Below the pieces are notes generated by a model. The model made no database searches. It saw nothing but the letters and a program-made list of their open reading frames with translations, and was not told the DNA's origin. Below are positions 1-8,381 of a stretch of DNA of 64,000 nucleotides, piece by piece. Position numbers and translations under genes: made by a program. The first letter of the stretch is position 1, and each line of letters starts with the position of its first letter. The stretch comes from Paraburkholderia phenoliruptrix (GTDB taxonomy: Bacteria; Pseudomonadota; Gammaproteobacteria; Burkholderiales; Burkholderiaceae), in contig NZ_CADIKB010000012.1 of the NCBI RefSeq assembly GCF_902859825.1, positions 62,001 through 126,000 of the forward strand, in the 5' to 3' direction.

Positions 1-171
1 CACGGCAATGTGATGCCGATGTCGCTGCACGGCGGACCGGGACGCGCGGGCGGAGGCGAAGAACTCGGCGGTCTGCGCGCACTCGGCTTTTATCACCGGC
101 GTGCCGCGGTTCAGGCGTCGGCAGCTGCGCTCGAAGCACTCGGCCACGTCACTTCTTTGCCCGCGGCCTGA
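1..171 (+). CDS. boxD: 3,4-dehydroadipyl-CoA semialdehyde dehydrogenase, C-terminal end (partial)
   Basis: The window opens inside this gene; only the last 56 codons and the TGA stop are present. The peptide contains [19 protein letters not shown], typical of the C-terminus of PaaZ/BoxD-type aldehyde dehydrogenases that act on CoA-linked semialdehydes. In the aerobic benzoyl-CoA pathway BoxD oxidises 3,4-dehydroadipyl-CoA semialdehyde to the acid with NADP. The next gene downstream is a benzoate-CoA ligase, which fits a box operon. The catalytic domain is outside the window, so the exact substrate rests on context. A PaaZ-like dehydrogenase from phenylacetate degradation is the main alternative. 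Confidence 0.8.
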   Translation, partial: HGNVMPMSLHGGPGRAGGGEELGGLRALGFYHRRAAVQASAAALEALGHVTSLPAA

Positions 172-228
172 CGATGTCCGCTACGTCTGCAATAACCGCC
201 AGGAAGCACGAGATGAGCGCCCTCTAAC

Positions 229-256
229 GCACCAGCGCACCAGCGCACCAGCGCAC
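229..256. repeat. 8-bp tandem repeat GCACCAGC, three full copies plus a partial
   Basis: Three perfect copies of GCACCAGC (229-252) are followed by four matching bases. The repeat lies in the 149-bp gap between the boxD stop and the benzoate-CoA ligase start. No gene or obvious regulatory role is visible in it. Confidence 0.85.
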
Positions 257-320
257 GCAAGCATTGAGCGGATCATGAGCACATAACAGCCGGACCGCCC
301 CCACTCGATGGAGGAGACAT

Positions 321-1925
321 ATGGAAGCCCTGTTCGAACCGGCTGCAAGCCAACCCGCCGTAACGGCCGAGCCGCCGCCCGCGCGCTTCAATTTCGCGGC
401 TCATCTGTTTGCATTGAACGCGTCGCGCGCCGCCAAAGCCGCTTATATCGACGATAGCGGGACGACCACCTACGGCGAACTCGAGGAACGCTCGCGGCGC
501 TTCGCGACTGCATTGCGCGACTTGGGAGTGCATCCTGAGGAGCGCGTGCTGCTTGTCATGCAGGACAGCGTTGCACTGCCGATCGCTTTTCTCGGCGCGC
601 TGTATGCCGGCGTGGTGCCGGTGGTGGCGAACACGCTGCTCACGCCCGCGGACTATGTTTATATGCTCACGCACAGTCATGCGCGCGCGGTGATCGCGTC
701 GCGCGCGCTCGCGGTGCATGTCACGCAAGCCATGGAGACGGCCGAGCACGACGGCTGCCAGCTTATCGTTTCCAGACGCGCATCGGCCGCAGTAGAAGAC
801 ACTCCGCTCGCCGCGCCCGTGTTCGAAGACCTCGTCGATGCCGCGGAGCCTGCCGCCAGGCCCGCTGCAACCGGCAGCGACGACATCGCGTTCTGGCTGT
901 ATTCGTCGGGCTCGACCGGCAAACCGAAGGGCACGGTGCATACGCACGCCAATCTCTACTGGACTGCGGAGCTCTATGCGAAGCCAGTGCTCGGCATCGT
1001 CGAGAACGATGTGGTGTTTTCCGCGGCCAAGCTGTTCTTTGCCTACGGTCTCGGCAACGCGTTGACGTTCCCGCTCTCGGTCGGCGCCACTGCGATTCTG
1101 ATGGCGGAGCGCCCTACCGCCGACGCTGTCTTCGCACGTCTCACGCGCCATCGGCCGACCGTTTTCTACGGCGTGCCGACGCTCTACGCGAGCATGCTCG
1201 TCTCGCCGAATCTGCCCGCGCGCGAGGACGTCGCGATGCGCATTTGCACGTCGGCGGGCGAAGCCTTGCCGCGCGAAATCGGCGAGCGCTTTACGAAGCA
1301 CTTCGGCTGCGAAATTCTCGACGGCATCGGCTCCACGGAAATGCTGCATATCTTCCTGTCGAATCGCGCGGGCGCGGTCGAATACGGTACGACGGGGCGC
1401 CCTGTGCCCGGCTACGAGGTCGAGCTGCGCGACGAGAGCGGCCATGCGGTCGGCGACGGCGAAGTGGGCGACCTGTACATCAAAGGGCCCAGCGCGGCCC
1501 TTATGTACTGGAGCAACCGCGAAAAGTCGCGCGCCACGTTTCTCGGCGAATGGATCCGCAGTGGAGACAAATACTGTCGCCTGCCGAATGGCTGCTATGT
1601 TTATGCGGGCCGCAGCGACGATATGCTGAAGGTCAGCGGCCAATACGTATCGCCGGTCGAAGTGGAAATGGTGCTGGTCCAGCACGACGCGGTGCTCGAG
1701 GCCGCAGTCGTGGGCGTCGATCACGGCGGTCTCGTCAAGACGCGTGCGTTCGTCGTGTTAAAGCGCGAGTTCGCCGGGTCTGAGATACTGGAGGACGAAT
1801 TGAAGGCCTTCGTGAAGGAACGGCTCGCGCCGCATAAATATCCGCGCGACATCGTGTTCGTCGACGATTTGCCGAAAACCGCCACCGGCAAGATTCAGCG
1901 CTTCAAGCTGCGCGAACTATCATAA
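321..1925 (+). CDS. bclA: Benzoate-CoA ligase
   Basis: This 534-residue protein is an acyl-adenylate-forming enzyme that activates benzoate with ATP and CoA to benzoyl-CoA, the entry step of the box pathway in the cytoplasm. The AMP-binding P-loop YSSGSTGKPKG is at about residues 194-204, and the C-terminal catalytic lysine motif LPKTATGKIQRFKL is near residue 520. Length and N-terminal style match benzoate-CoA ligases of beta-proteobacteria. The start at 321 follows a strong GGAGGAGA ribosome site. It follows a boxD-like gene and is trailed 8 bp later by a hydrolase, so it probably belongs to one operon. A ligase for 4-hydroxy- or 2-aminobenzoate cannot be excluded from sequence alone. Confidence 0.9.
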   Translation: MEALFEPAASQPAVTAEPPPARFNFAAHLFALNASRAAKAAYIDDSGTTTYGELEERSRRFATALRDLGVHPEERVLLVMQDSVALPIAFLGALYAGVVPVVANTLLTPADYVYMLTHSHARAVIASRALAVHVTQAMETAEHDGCQLIVSRRASAAVEDTPLAAPVFEDLVDAAEPAARPAATGSDDIAFWLYSSGSTGKPKGTVHTHANLYWTAELYAKPVLGIVENDVVFSAAKLFFAYGLGNALTFPLSVGATAILMAERPTADAVFARLTRHRPTVFYGVPTLYASMLVSPNLPAREDVAMRICTSAGEALPREIGERFTKHFGCEILDGIGSTEMLHIFLSNRAGAVEYGTTGRPVPGYEVELRDESGHAVGDGEVGDLYIKGPSAALMYWSNREKSRATFLGEWIRSGDKYCRLPNGCYVYAGRSDDMLKVSGQYVSPVEVEMVLVQHDAVLEAAVVGVDHGGLVKTRAFVVLKREFAGSEILEDELKAFVKERLAPHKYPRDIVFVDDLPKTATGKIQRFKLRELS

Positions 1926-1933
1926 GGTGATAC

Positions 1934-2764
1934 ATGCAGAGCCCCGCCGTCGGCAGGCCGACCCTCCATTTCGCCGAGTTGCCTGGAAGCGCTTCGCGCG
2001 AGCCGCTGCGCATCGAATACCGTTGGCTCAACCCCGCGGCGGCCGGTGCGCCACTGGCGGTCTTTCTACACGAAGGACTCGGCTCGACCGCCATGTGGCG
2101 CGACTGGCCACAAGCGTTATGCGAGCGACTCGGCCTGCGTGGGCTCGTGTATTCGCGCCCCGGATACGGCTGGTCGACACCGCGTGAGCATCACGTCAAA
2201 TGGCCGGTGGATTTCATGACGGACCAGGCGCGCGATATTCTGCCGGCGCTTCTGGACGCGCTCAGCGTCGACATGCATGAACGCCGGCGCATGTGGGTGA
2301 TCGGCCATAGCGACGGCGGCTCCATCGCGCTGCTCTATGCGGCGCTCTTTCCTGGCGCGCTTGCGGGTGCGGTGGCCATCGCGCCGCATCTGTTCGTCGA
2401 AGACCTGTCGGTGCAAAGCATCGCGCAAACGAAAGTGCTTTACGAAACGACTGATCTGCGCAACAAGCTCTCGCGCTACCACGCGGACGTCGATTCTGCT
2501 TTCTACGGCTGGAACGATGTCTGGTTGAATCCGGCGTTCCGGCAGTGGTCGATTGCAGAGCAACTCGCGTCGATCGACAAACCGCTGCTCGCCGTGCAAG
2601 GCTATGACGACAACTACGGCACCATGGCGCAGATCGACACGATTGCGCGGTACGTCGCGCATGCGCAGCTCGCGAAGCTCGAGGCTTGTGGACATTCGCC
2701 GCATCGCGACGCCCCGGATCGACTGAACGACGTTATTGCGGCGTTCGTGTCGCGGCATGTCTAG
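1934..2764 (+). CDS. Alpha/beta hydrolase of the box cluster
   Basis: A 276-residue alpha/beta-hydrolase-fold protein. The nucleophile elbow is GHSDGG near residue 121, and a late GHSPHR supplies the probable catalytic histidine. The start lies 8 bp after the benzoate-CoA ligase stop, with AAGGTG as ribosome site, so the two are cotranscribed. Box clusters of related bacteria carry a similar hydrolase. Its substrate is unknown; a role in releasing or repairing CoA thioesters or ring-fission lactones would suit the context but is inference. No signal peptide is visible, so it should be cytoplasmic. Confidence 0.75.
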   Translation: MQSPAVGRPTLHFAELPGSASREPLRIEYRWLNPAAAGAPLAVFLHEGLGSTAMWRDWPQALCERLGLRGLVYSRPGYGWSTPREHHVKWPVDFMTDQARDILPALLDALSVDMHERRRMWVIGHSDGGSIALLYAALFPGALAGAVAIAPHLFVEDLSVQSIAQTKVLYETTDLRNKLSRYHADVDSAFYGWNDVWLNPAFRQWSIAEQLASIDKPLLAVQGYDDNYGTMAQIDTIARYVAHAQLAKLEACGHSPHRDAPDRLNDVIAAFVSRHV

Positions 2765-2825
2765 CCGCAAACTCTCCCATCCCCAACAATTCCCCAATCC
2801 TCATCAATTCCTCAAATTTCCAAAA

Positions 2826-2843
2826 CTTCACAAAAGTTACACA
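2826..2843. promoter_or_regulatory. Weak Pho-box-like direct repeat upstream of the lipoprotein/phospholipase genes
   Basis: CTTCACA and TTACACA lie 11 bp apart in register, separated by AAAG, in an AT-richer stretch 78 bp before the lipoprotein start. The spacing matches a PhoB site but the sequence match to the CTGTCAT consensus is poor. Phosphate control of phospholipase C is known in pseudomonads; here it is a guess. Confidence 0.25.
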
Positions 2844-2920
2844 GGTAAGCGGATATTCTTTTTGCACCGCTGACCTGGGCATGCCGATGCCCGCGCGTTT
2901 CCCGTGCAGGAGAAATCGCC

Positions 2921-3256
2921 ATGTCCTTTGTGTGGAAGCCGTGCATTGCCTCGCATGCCAAACGTTTGGCGATAGCGCTCATGACGCTGCCGCTGTGCGC
3001 ACTGCTCGGCGCATGCGGCAACGACGACGCGAAGGCGCCTGAACCAGGCCAGCCTGGCCTCGTCGACAACAGCAACACCGGTGGCAACGCAAATGGCAGC
3101 CCCGGCGCCCTATCGGCCAATCCGTCTTCCGTAGCGCCCGAGCCCGCCGCCGTCACGATTCAAAGCCCTGCACTACCCGCATCAAACGCCGACCCGGCAT
3201 TGTCCGCAGCCGCTTCGGCGCCGCTCGCCACACCTGTTGTCCATACCGTTGATTGA
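2921..3256 (+). CDS. Small Pro/Ala/Ser-rich lipoprotein, function unknown
   Basis: A 111-residue protein with a lipoprotein signal peptide: a basic N-region (HAKR at 12-15), a hydrophobic stretch and the lipobox LLGAC with Cys32 as the predicted lipidated residue. The mature part is low complexity, rich in Ala, Pro, Ser and Asn, with no recognisable domain, and looks like a flexible tether or spacer. AGGAG stands before the ATG. It lies 81 bp upstream of the phospholipase C gene on the same strand, so the two are probably coexpressed. I do not recognise a family. Confidence 0.7.
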   Translation: MSFVWKPCIASHAKRLAIALMTLPLCALLGACGNDDAKAPEPGQPGLVDNSNTGGNANGSPGALSANPSSVAPEPAAVTIQSPALPASNADPALSAAASAPLATPVVHTVD

Positions 3257-3337
3257 GTTCCGCGCTTCACGCAACGCGCGGCTCAGGGTCGCGCGCCGCG
3301 GGGAGTGTTCCCCCTCGAAGACCTGAAGGCTCATACC

Positions 3338-5449
3338 ATGACCTCAAAAAATCGCCGTGATTTTCTACGCTCGGCCGCGCAGGCGGCAGGTTCCTTCACC
3401 GCGTTGAGCATGCTGCCGGCCGGCATCCGCAACGCACTCGCCATTCCGGCCAACAGCAAGACGGGCACGATCCGCGACGTCGAGCACATTGTCGTGCTGA
3501 TGCAGGAAAACCGCTCGTTCGACCACTACTTCGGCACGCTGCGCGGCGTGCGCGGTTTCGGCGATACGCGCGCGATCAATCTGCCGAACGGCAAGCCGGT
3601 CTGGTATCAGCCGCTCGCCGCCGATGCCGGCTACGTGCTGCCGTTTCGTCCCAGCGCGCCGAACCTCGGCCTGCAATTCCTGCAAGACCTCGCGCACGAC
3701 TGGAACACCACACACGCCGCCTGGAACGGCGGCCGCTATGATCAATGGGTGCCCGCCAAAAGCGCGACCACGATGGCCTACCTCACGCGCGAGGACATTC
3801 CGTTTCACTACCAGCTCGCCGACGCGTTCACGATCTGCGACGCGTATCACTGCTCGCTGATGGGCCCGACCGATCCGAACCGCTACTACATGTGGGCGGG
3901 CGGCGTGGGTAACGACGGCACGGGCGGCGGTCCGGTGATCGACAATTCGGAGCTCGGCTACGGCTGGTCGACGTACCCGGAAGTACTGCAAAACGCCGGC
4001 ATTTCGTGGAAGATCTATCAGGACGTCGGCACGGGTCTCGATGCGAACGGTTCGTGGGGCTGGACCCAGAACGCGTACATCGGCAATTACGGCGATAACT
4101 CGCTCCTTTATTTCAACCAGTACCGCAACGCGCAGCCGGGAAATCCGCTGTACGACAATGCGCGCACCGGCACGAATGCCTTGAAGGGCGACGGCTATTT
4201 CGACATCCTCAAGCGCGACGTGCAGAACAACGCGCTGCCGCAAGTCTCGTGGATCGTCGCACCGGAAGCCTATTCCGAGCACCCCAACTGGCCGGCGAAT
4301 TATGGCGCGTGGTACATCGACCAGGTTTTGCAGATTCTGACCTCGAATCCGGATGTCTGGAGCAAGACCGTACTCCTCATCAATTACGACGAGAACGACG
4401 GTTTCTTCGACCATATGGTGCCGCCGTGCGCGCCCAGCTCCAGCGCGAACGGCCTGTCCACCGTCGACACGGTCAACGAGATCTATCCGGGCGACGCAAA
4501 GAACGTCGCCGCGCCGTACGGCCTCGGCCCGCGCGTGCCCATGCTCGTCGTCTCGCCGTGGTCGAAAGGCGGCTACGTGTGCTCGCAGGTGTTCGACCAT
4601 ACGTCCGTGATCCGCTTTATCGAACAACGCTTCGGCGAGCAGCACAATCTTGGCGAGTCGAACATTTCGCCATGGCGTCGTGCGGTGTGCGGCGATCTGA
4701 CTTCGGCATTCAACTTCAGCAATCCGAACGATGCGTTCCCCACACTACCGAGCACGAGCGGCTATGTGCCCGCGGATAAGAACCGTCATCCCGACTATGT
4801 GCCGTTGCCGCCTGCGATTCAGGCGGTGCCGCGTCAGGAACCGGGCGTACGCCCCGCTCGCGCGCTGCCGTATGAGCTCTTCGTGCGCGTACACGGCGAA
4901 GGCGCGGAGAAAACCGTGACGCTGCGCTTCGTCAACACGGGCAACGCGGGTGCGGTATTTCAGGTCTATCGCGCGAATAGTCCCGACGCGCCGTGCACCT
5001 ACACCGTGGAAGCCGGCAAGCGCCTGCAGGACGAGTTCGCGCTGAACGCAGACGGCACCTACGATTTCACCGTGCATGGTCCGAACGGATTCTTGCGCCG
5101 CTTTACGGGGCGGCCGGTTGCTCGCAGCTGGTGGAACGGCTCGGATATCGCGCGTCCGGAAGTGCTCGAAGGTTACGACGTCGCGAACGGCAATCTGCAA
5201 TTGCGGCTCGAGAACGTGGGCAGTGCGCACTGCAAGTTCACCATCGTCAATGCGTACGACCCGAAGCATGCGATCAAGCGCGTGGTGCGCGGCGGCGATA
5301 CGGACGAGCTTTATCTCGATCTTCGCAATGCGCACGGCTGGTATGACCTGGCGATCACGGTCGACACCGACCCGCTCTTCGCGCGCCGCTTTGCGGGCCA
5401 TGTGGAGACGGGCAAGAGCAGCATGAGCGATCCTGCACTGGGCGCGTGA
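3338..5449 (+). CDS. plcN: Phospholipase C, phosphocholine-specific (non-hemolytic PlcN type)
   Basis: A 703-residue secreted phosphoesterase that hydrolyses phosphatidylcholine-type lipids. A twin-arginine signal is at the N-terminus (RRDFLRS at 6-12 followed by a hydrophobic segment), implying folded export by Tat. The family signatures ENRSFDHYFG (57-66), NYDENDGFFDH and FDHTSVIRFIEQRFG are present, and the C-terminal 200 residues resemble the paired C-terminal domains of bacterial phospholipase C. The start at 3338 is preferred over one 33 bp upstream because it places the Tat motif at the N-terminus. A lipoprotein gene precedes it and a strong terminator follows. It may supply phosphate, choline or diacylglycerol, or act on host membranes. 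Confidence 0.92.
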   Translation: MTSKNRRDFLRSAAQAAGSFTALSMLPAGIRNALAIPANSKTGTIRDVEHIVVLMQENRSFDHYFGTLRGVRGFGDTRAINLPNGKPVWYQPLAADAGYVLPFRPSAPNLGLQFLQDLAHDWNTTHAAWNGGRYDQWVPAKSATTMAYLTREDIPFHYQLADAFTICDAYHCSLMGPTDPNRYYMWAGGVGNDGTGGGPVIDNSELGYGWSTYPEVLQNAGISWKIYQDVGTGLDANGSWGWTQNAYIGNYGDNSLLYFNQYRNAQPGNPLYDNARTGTNALKGDGYFDILKRDVQNNALPQVSWIVAPEAYSEHPNWPANYGAWYIDQVLQILTSNPDVWSKTVLLINYDENDGFFDHMVPPCAPSSSANGLSTVDTVNEIYPGDAKNVAAPYGLGPRVPMLVVSPWSKGGYVCSQVFDHTSVIRFIEQRFGEQHNLGESNISPWRRAVCGDLTSAFNFSNPNDAFPTLPSTSGYVPADKNRHPDYVPLPPAIQAVPRQEPGVRPARALPYELFVRVHGEGAEKTVTLRFVNTGNAGAVFQVYRANSPDAPCTYTVEAGKRLQDEFALNADGTYDFTVHGPNGFLRRFTGRPVARSWWNGSDIARPEVLEGYDVANGNLQLRLENVGSAHCKFTIVNAYDPKHAIKRVVRGGDTDELYLDLRNAHGWYDLAITVDTDPLFARRFAGHVETGKSSMSDPALGA

Positions 5450-5478
5450 TGGTCGACTGAATTTTCATGTTGTCATGC

Positions 5479-5514
5479 AACGGTCGCTGCGATAGACGCA
5501 GCGGCCGTTCTTTC
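5479..5514 (+). terminator. Rho-independent terminator after plcN
   Basis: A 13-bp stem (5479-5491 with 5497-5509, one G-T pair) closes a 5-base loop and is followed by CTTTC. It lies 30 bp past the phospholipase stop. Confidence 0.85.
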
Positions 5515-5618
5515 ATGCTGCCACGGTCGCGTTTTCTCGGAACGGATTGCAATCATCAGACGTATTGCAATCTCAGGAGCGTGCGCCAAGTCCCGCGTAA
5601 ACAGGGAGAAACGCGAAC

Positions 5619-5646
5619 TCAAGTCTTTGCGCACACGAGCCGTATA
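5619..5646 (+). promoter_or_regulatory. Candidate FliA (sigma-28) promoter of the first chemoreceptor gene
   Basis: TCAAGTCT (5619-5626), 12 bases, then GCCGTATA (5639-5646), about 60 bp before the receptor start. This resembles the flagellar sigma-28 consensus TCAAGTTT-N12-GCCGATA known from pseudomonads. A matching element lies before the second receptor gene. Confidence 0.6.
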
Positions 5647-5707
5647 CAGCGTGTGAGGCGCCCGCCTCATCGACCACGACTCATTGCTCATCCGAAAAAC
5701 TCCCACC

Positions 5708-7507
5708 ATGTTCTCTTCCATTCGCGCGCGGATCGTTGCGCTGTGCGTCGCCATCGTTGTCGTTGCGCTCGCAACTAATGCGGTTCTCAACTATCTCGTC
5801 GCCAATTCGTATAACGCCGATGCCATCGACAGCAGCCTGACCGCCGTCGAGAGCGGCCATGCGGCAGGTATCAGCGACTGGGTCGCGGCCAATAGCCAGA
5901 TGATCGACTCGCTGCAGGACGCCGTGCTGCAACCGGACCCCTCGGCGGCGCTCAAGCAGATCGCCGCCGCCGGCAAGTTCACCAATGTCTATGTGGGCTA
6001 CGCGGACAAAACGGCAAAGTTTTCCGACCCGACCGGCATTCCCGCCGACTACGATCCGACCGGGCGTCCGTGGTACAAGCAGGCTGCGGCGGCGGGCAAA
6101 CCGGTGGCGACGCCGCCCTATGTCGACGTCGGCTCTGGCAAGCTCGTGGTCGCGTTCGCCGCGCCCGTGGTACGCGACGGCGCCGTCAAAGGCGTGGTCT
6201 CGGGCGACGTCGCGATGGACAGCGTGATCGCCAATGTGAAGTCGATTCATCCGACCCCCGCGAGCTTCGGCATGTTGATCGACTCGAGCGGTCAGATCGT
6301 CGCGCATCCGGATGCAAAGCTCACATTGAAGCCGGTGTCCGACCTGGTGACGGGGCTCGCGGGCGAGAAGCTCGCGGCGCTCTTTCACGCGGAACGTCCG
6401 ATACAGATGCAAGTGAACGGCAGCGCCAAGTTGTTGCGCGCGCAACCGATTCCGGGCACCGACTGGTACGTGGTCGTCGCGCTGGACAAAGCCGAAGCCA
6501 CCGCCGGCATGCGCTCGCTGCTGACCGCCTCGGTCATCGCGCTGGTGCTGATTGCCGGTATTGCAGCGGCGATCGTCGCCGCCGTCACCGCGGTCTCGTT
6601 CCAGCGCCTGTCGAAAGTGCGCGATGCCATGGACGACATCGGCTCCGGCGAAGGCGACCTGACGCAACGCCTGCCCGCCGTCGGCAACGATGAAGTCGCG
6701 CAGATCGCCCGCTCGTTCAACACGTTCATCGACAAACTGAGTCACGTCATGCGGCAGATTCGCGACGCGAGCGAATCGGTGCGTGTAGCATCGAATGAAA
6801 TCGCCGCGGGCAACGTCGATTTGTCCGGCCGTACCGAATCGGCCGCGGCGAGCCTGCAGGAAACCGCGGCGTCGATGGAGGAGATCACGTCGACCGTCAC
6901 GCAATCGGCGAGTGCCGCAAAGCAGGCGGACACGACGGCCGTATCGGCATCGCAGGTCGCGTCGCGCGGCGGCGCCGTGATTTCCGAAGTAATTACGACG
7001 ATGGCCGAGATCCAGCACGCGTCGGTGAAGGTCTCGGACATCATCGGCGTGATCGACGGCATTGCATTCCAGACCAACATTCTTGCGCTGAACGCCGCGG
7101 TGGAAGCCGCGCGCGCCGGCGAACAGGGTCGCGGTTTCGCGGTCGTGGCGGGCGAAGTGCGCAGCCTCGCGCAGCGCAGCGCGCAGGCGGCGAAGGAAAT
7201 CAAGGCGCTGATCGAAGCCACCGTCGCAAGCGTCACCTCGGGCTCGAGCCAGGTGCGCCAGGCCGGGGAAACGATGAGCGAGATCGTCAGCAACGTCGCG
7301 AACGTGACGACGATCATCTCCGAGATCACGCAAGCGGCCAACGAGCAGACGCGCGGCATTCAGGAAGTGAACCGCGCAGTGAGCCAGCTCGACGAAATGG
7401 TCCAGCAGAATGCGGCACTCGTCGAACAGTCGACGGCCGCCGCCGCCGCTTTGCAGACCCAGGCCGTGAGCCTTGCCGGCGCGGTCACCCAGTTCAAGCT
7501 GGACTAG
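5708..7507 (+). CDS. Methyl-accepting chemotaxis protein with dCache sensor
   Basis: A 599-residue transmembrane chemoreceptor. TM1 is about residues 8-30, a periplasmic dCache domain spans about 35-265, TM2 is about 270-297, then HAMP and a cytoplasmic signalling hairpin with [20 protein letters not shown] near 451-470. In the sensor, Y115, R120, W122, Y123, Y138, D140 and D167 reproduce, with identical spacing, the amino-acid-binding residues reported for PctA-type dCache domains, so an amino-acid ligand is likely. The start at 5708 places TM1 correctly. No C-terminal CheR-tethering pentapeptide is seen. The gene stands alone behind a FliA-like promoter. Confidence 0.93.
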   Translation: MFSSIRARIVALCVAIVVVALATNAVLNYLVANSYNADAIDSSLTAVESGHAAGISDWVAANSQMIDSLQDAVLQPDPSAALKQIAAAGKFTNVYVGYADKTAKFSDPTGIPADYDPTGRPWYKQAAAAGKPVATPPYVDVGSGKLVVAFAAPVVRDGAVKGVVSGDVAMDSVIANVKSIHPTPASFGMLIDSSGQIVAHPDAKLTLKPVSDLVTGLAGEKLAALFHAERPIQMQVNGSAKLLRAQPIPGTDWYVVVALDKAEATAGMRSLLTASVIALVLIAGIAAAIVAAVTAVSFQRLSKVRDAMDDIGSGEGDLTQRLPAVGNDEVAQIARSFNTFIDKLSHVMRQIRDASESVRVASNEIAAGNVDLSGRTESAAASLQETAASMEEITSTVTQSASAAKQADTTAVSASQVASRGGAVISEVITTMAEIQHASVKVSDIIGVIDGIAFQTNILALNAAVEAARAGEQGRGFAVVAGEVRSLAQRSAQAAKEIKALIEATVASVTSGSSQVRQAGETMSEIVSNVANVTTIISEITQAANEQTRGIQEVNRAVSQLDEMVQQNAALVEQSTAAAAALQTQAVSLAGAVTQFKLD

Positions 7508-7548
7508 AACGCCGGCGCACAACCGCCAGTCAAACGCAGCGCGCGGGC

Positions 7549-7929
7549 TTACGACTCGAAGTCGAGCCCACCGATCAGCGCGACGGGCTCCGCTTGCGTA
7601 TGCGACGCAAAATCGAGTTCGCGCGCGTGACGCCAGGCCGCGAGCTTGCGCGGCAGCGCCGCCAGATAGCGGGCAAATCGCGCTTGCCCTTCGTCTTTCA
7701 TCAGCCGCTCGATCTCGTCGCTGTCCCACGTCAGATACAGATTCAACGGATGCGCGTAGTGAGCAATATTCACGAGCGGCGCCGCGTGAATGTGGAGTCG
7801 CGTGGGACGGCCGGGACCGCCGTACGGCAGCACTTCGGTATGCACCGTCGTGGCAAAACACGCAGCGATGGCCTCGGCAATGCGAGGCGCGAACTCTTTG
7901 TCGAAACGGTCGGCAGTGTCTGGGCGCAT
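7549..7929 (-). CDS. Conserved hypothetical protein, 126 residues
   Basis: A small soluble protein with no signal peptide or membrane segment. It begins MRPDTADRFDKEF and has a central HIHAAPLVNIAHYAHPLNLYLTW stretch rich in aromatic residues and His, split here as HIHAAPL and YAHPLNLYLTW. The start at 7929 follows GGAG with good spacing; longer in-frame sequence upstream is low-quality and Cys/Arg-rich. It may belong to a Burkholderia-restricted family of unknown function (I think of DUF5594, from memory). The convergent neighbour is the chemoreceptor. No function can be assigned. Confidence 0.7.
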   Translation of the reverse strand: MRPDTADRFDKEFAPRIAEAIAACFATTVHTEVLPYGGPGRPTRLHIHAAPLVNIAHYAHPLNLYLTWDSDEIERLMKDEGQARFARYLAALPRKLAAWRHARELDFASHTQAEPVALIGGLDFES

Positions 7930-8012
7930 CTGATTCTCCGGCGTGCTGCGCAATGCAGCGGAGCATCGTAGCACGCAGGGTGCGCGCCGGCGGGCGCACT
8001 TTCTGGCAGGCG

Positions 8013-8210
8013 CTATCCGACGCGCTTGCCTCTTTGCGCCCGAGCGTTGCGCCTGCGAATCACAAAACTGATGAGCGCGGCAAACGCAGCCGTCGCTGCA
8101 TAACCGGCAAGGCGAATGGCCTGCTCGGCCGGCAGGCGCGCCATCAGCAGCGCCGCAACCGCGCTCGCGAGCACAGCGAGCATGATGAGCAAGGCAACGG
8201 TCCACTTCAT
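8013..8210 (-). CDS. Small two-helix membrane protein
   Basis: A 65-residue protein starting MKWTVALLIML. Two hydrophobic segments, about residues 3-24 and 29-49, are separated by a short loop; the C-terminal tail is strongly basic (RRRNARAQRGKR), which places it in the cytoplasm by the positive-inside rule. A GGGGAGA ribosome site precedes the ATG at 8210. It lies 83 bp upstream of the 126-residue hypothetical gene on the same strand, so they may be cotranscribed. No family is recognised. Confidence 0.6.
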   Translation of the reverse strand: MKWTVALLIMLAVLASAVAALLMARLPAEQAIRLAGYAATAAFAALISFVIRRRNARAQRGKRVG

Positions 8211-8381
8211 TCTGGTCTCCCCTGACGTTTCGACGTGCTGCCGGACGGCGCGTCTGCGCTCTTGTTCACAGCATACTGGGGGCAGGCAGGCGGCGGCGCA
8301 ATTGTCCATAACCCGCAAGCCGCGCCGAATACTCGCAGTAAACCGCGCCCGCCACCAGCCGAAACCCTGCGAAACCGCAAA

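Noticed and set aside
273..1724. A 483-codon open frame opposite the benzoate-CoA ligase
   Set aside because: Arg/His/Ala-rich shadow of a well-supported gene, with no ribosome site or family motif.
5681..7999. A 772-codon open frame opposite the first chemoreceptor
   Set aside because: Composition is typical of antisense frames and it also runs through the real 126-residue gene in another frame.
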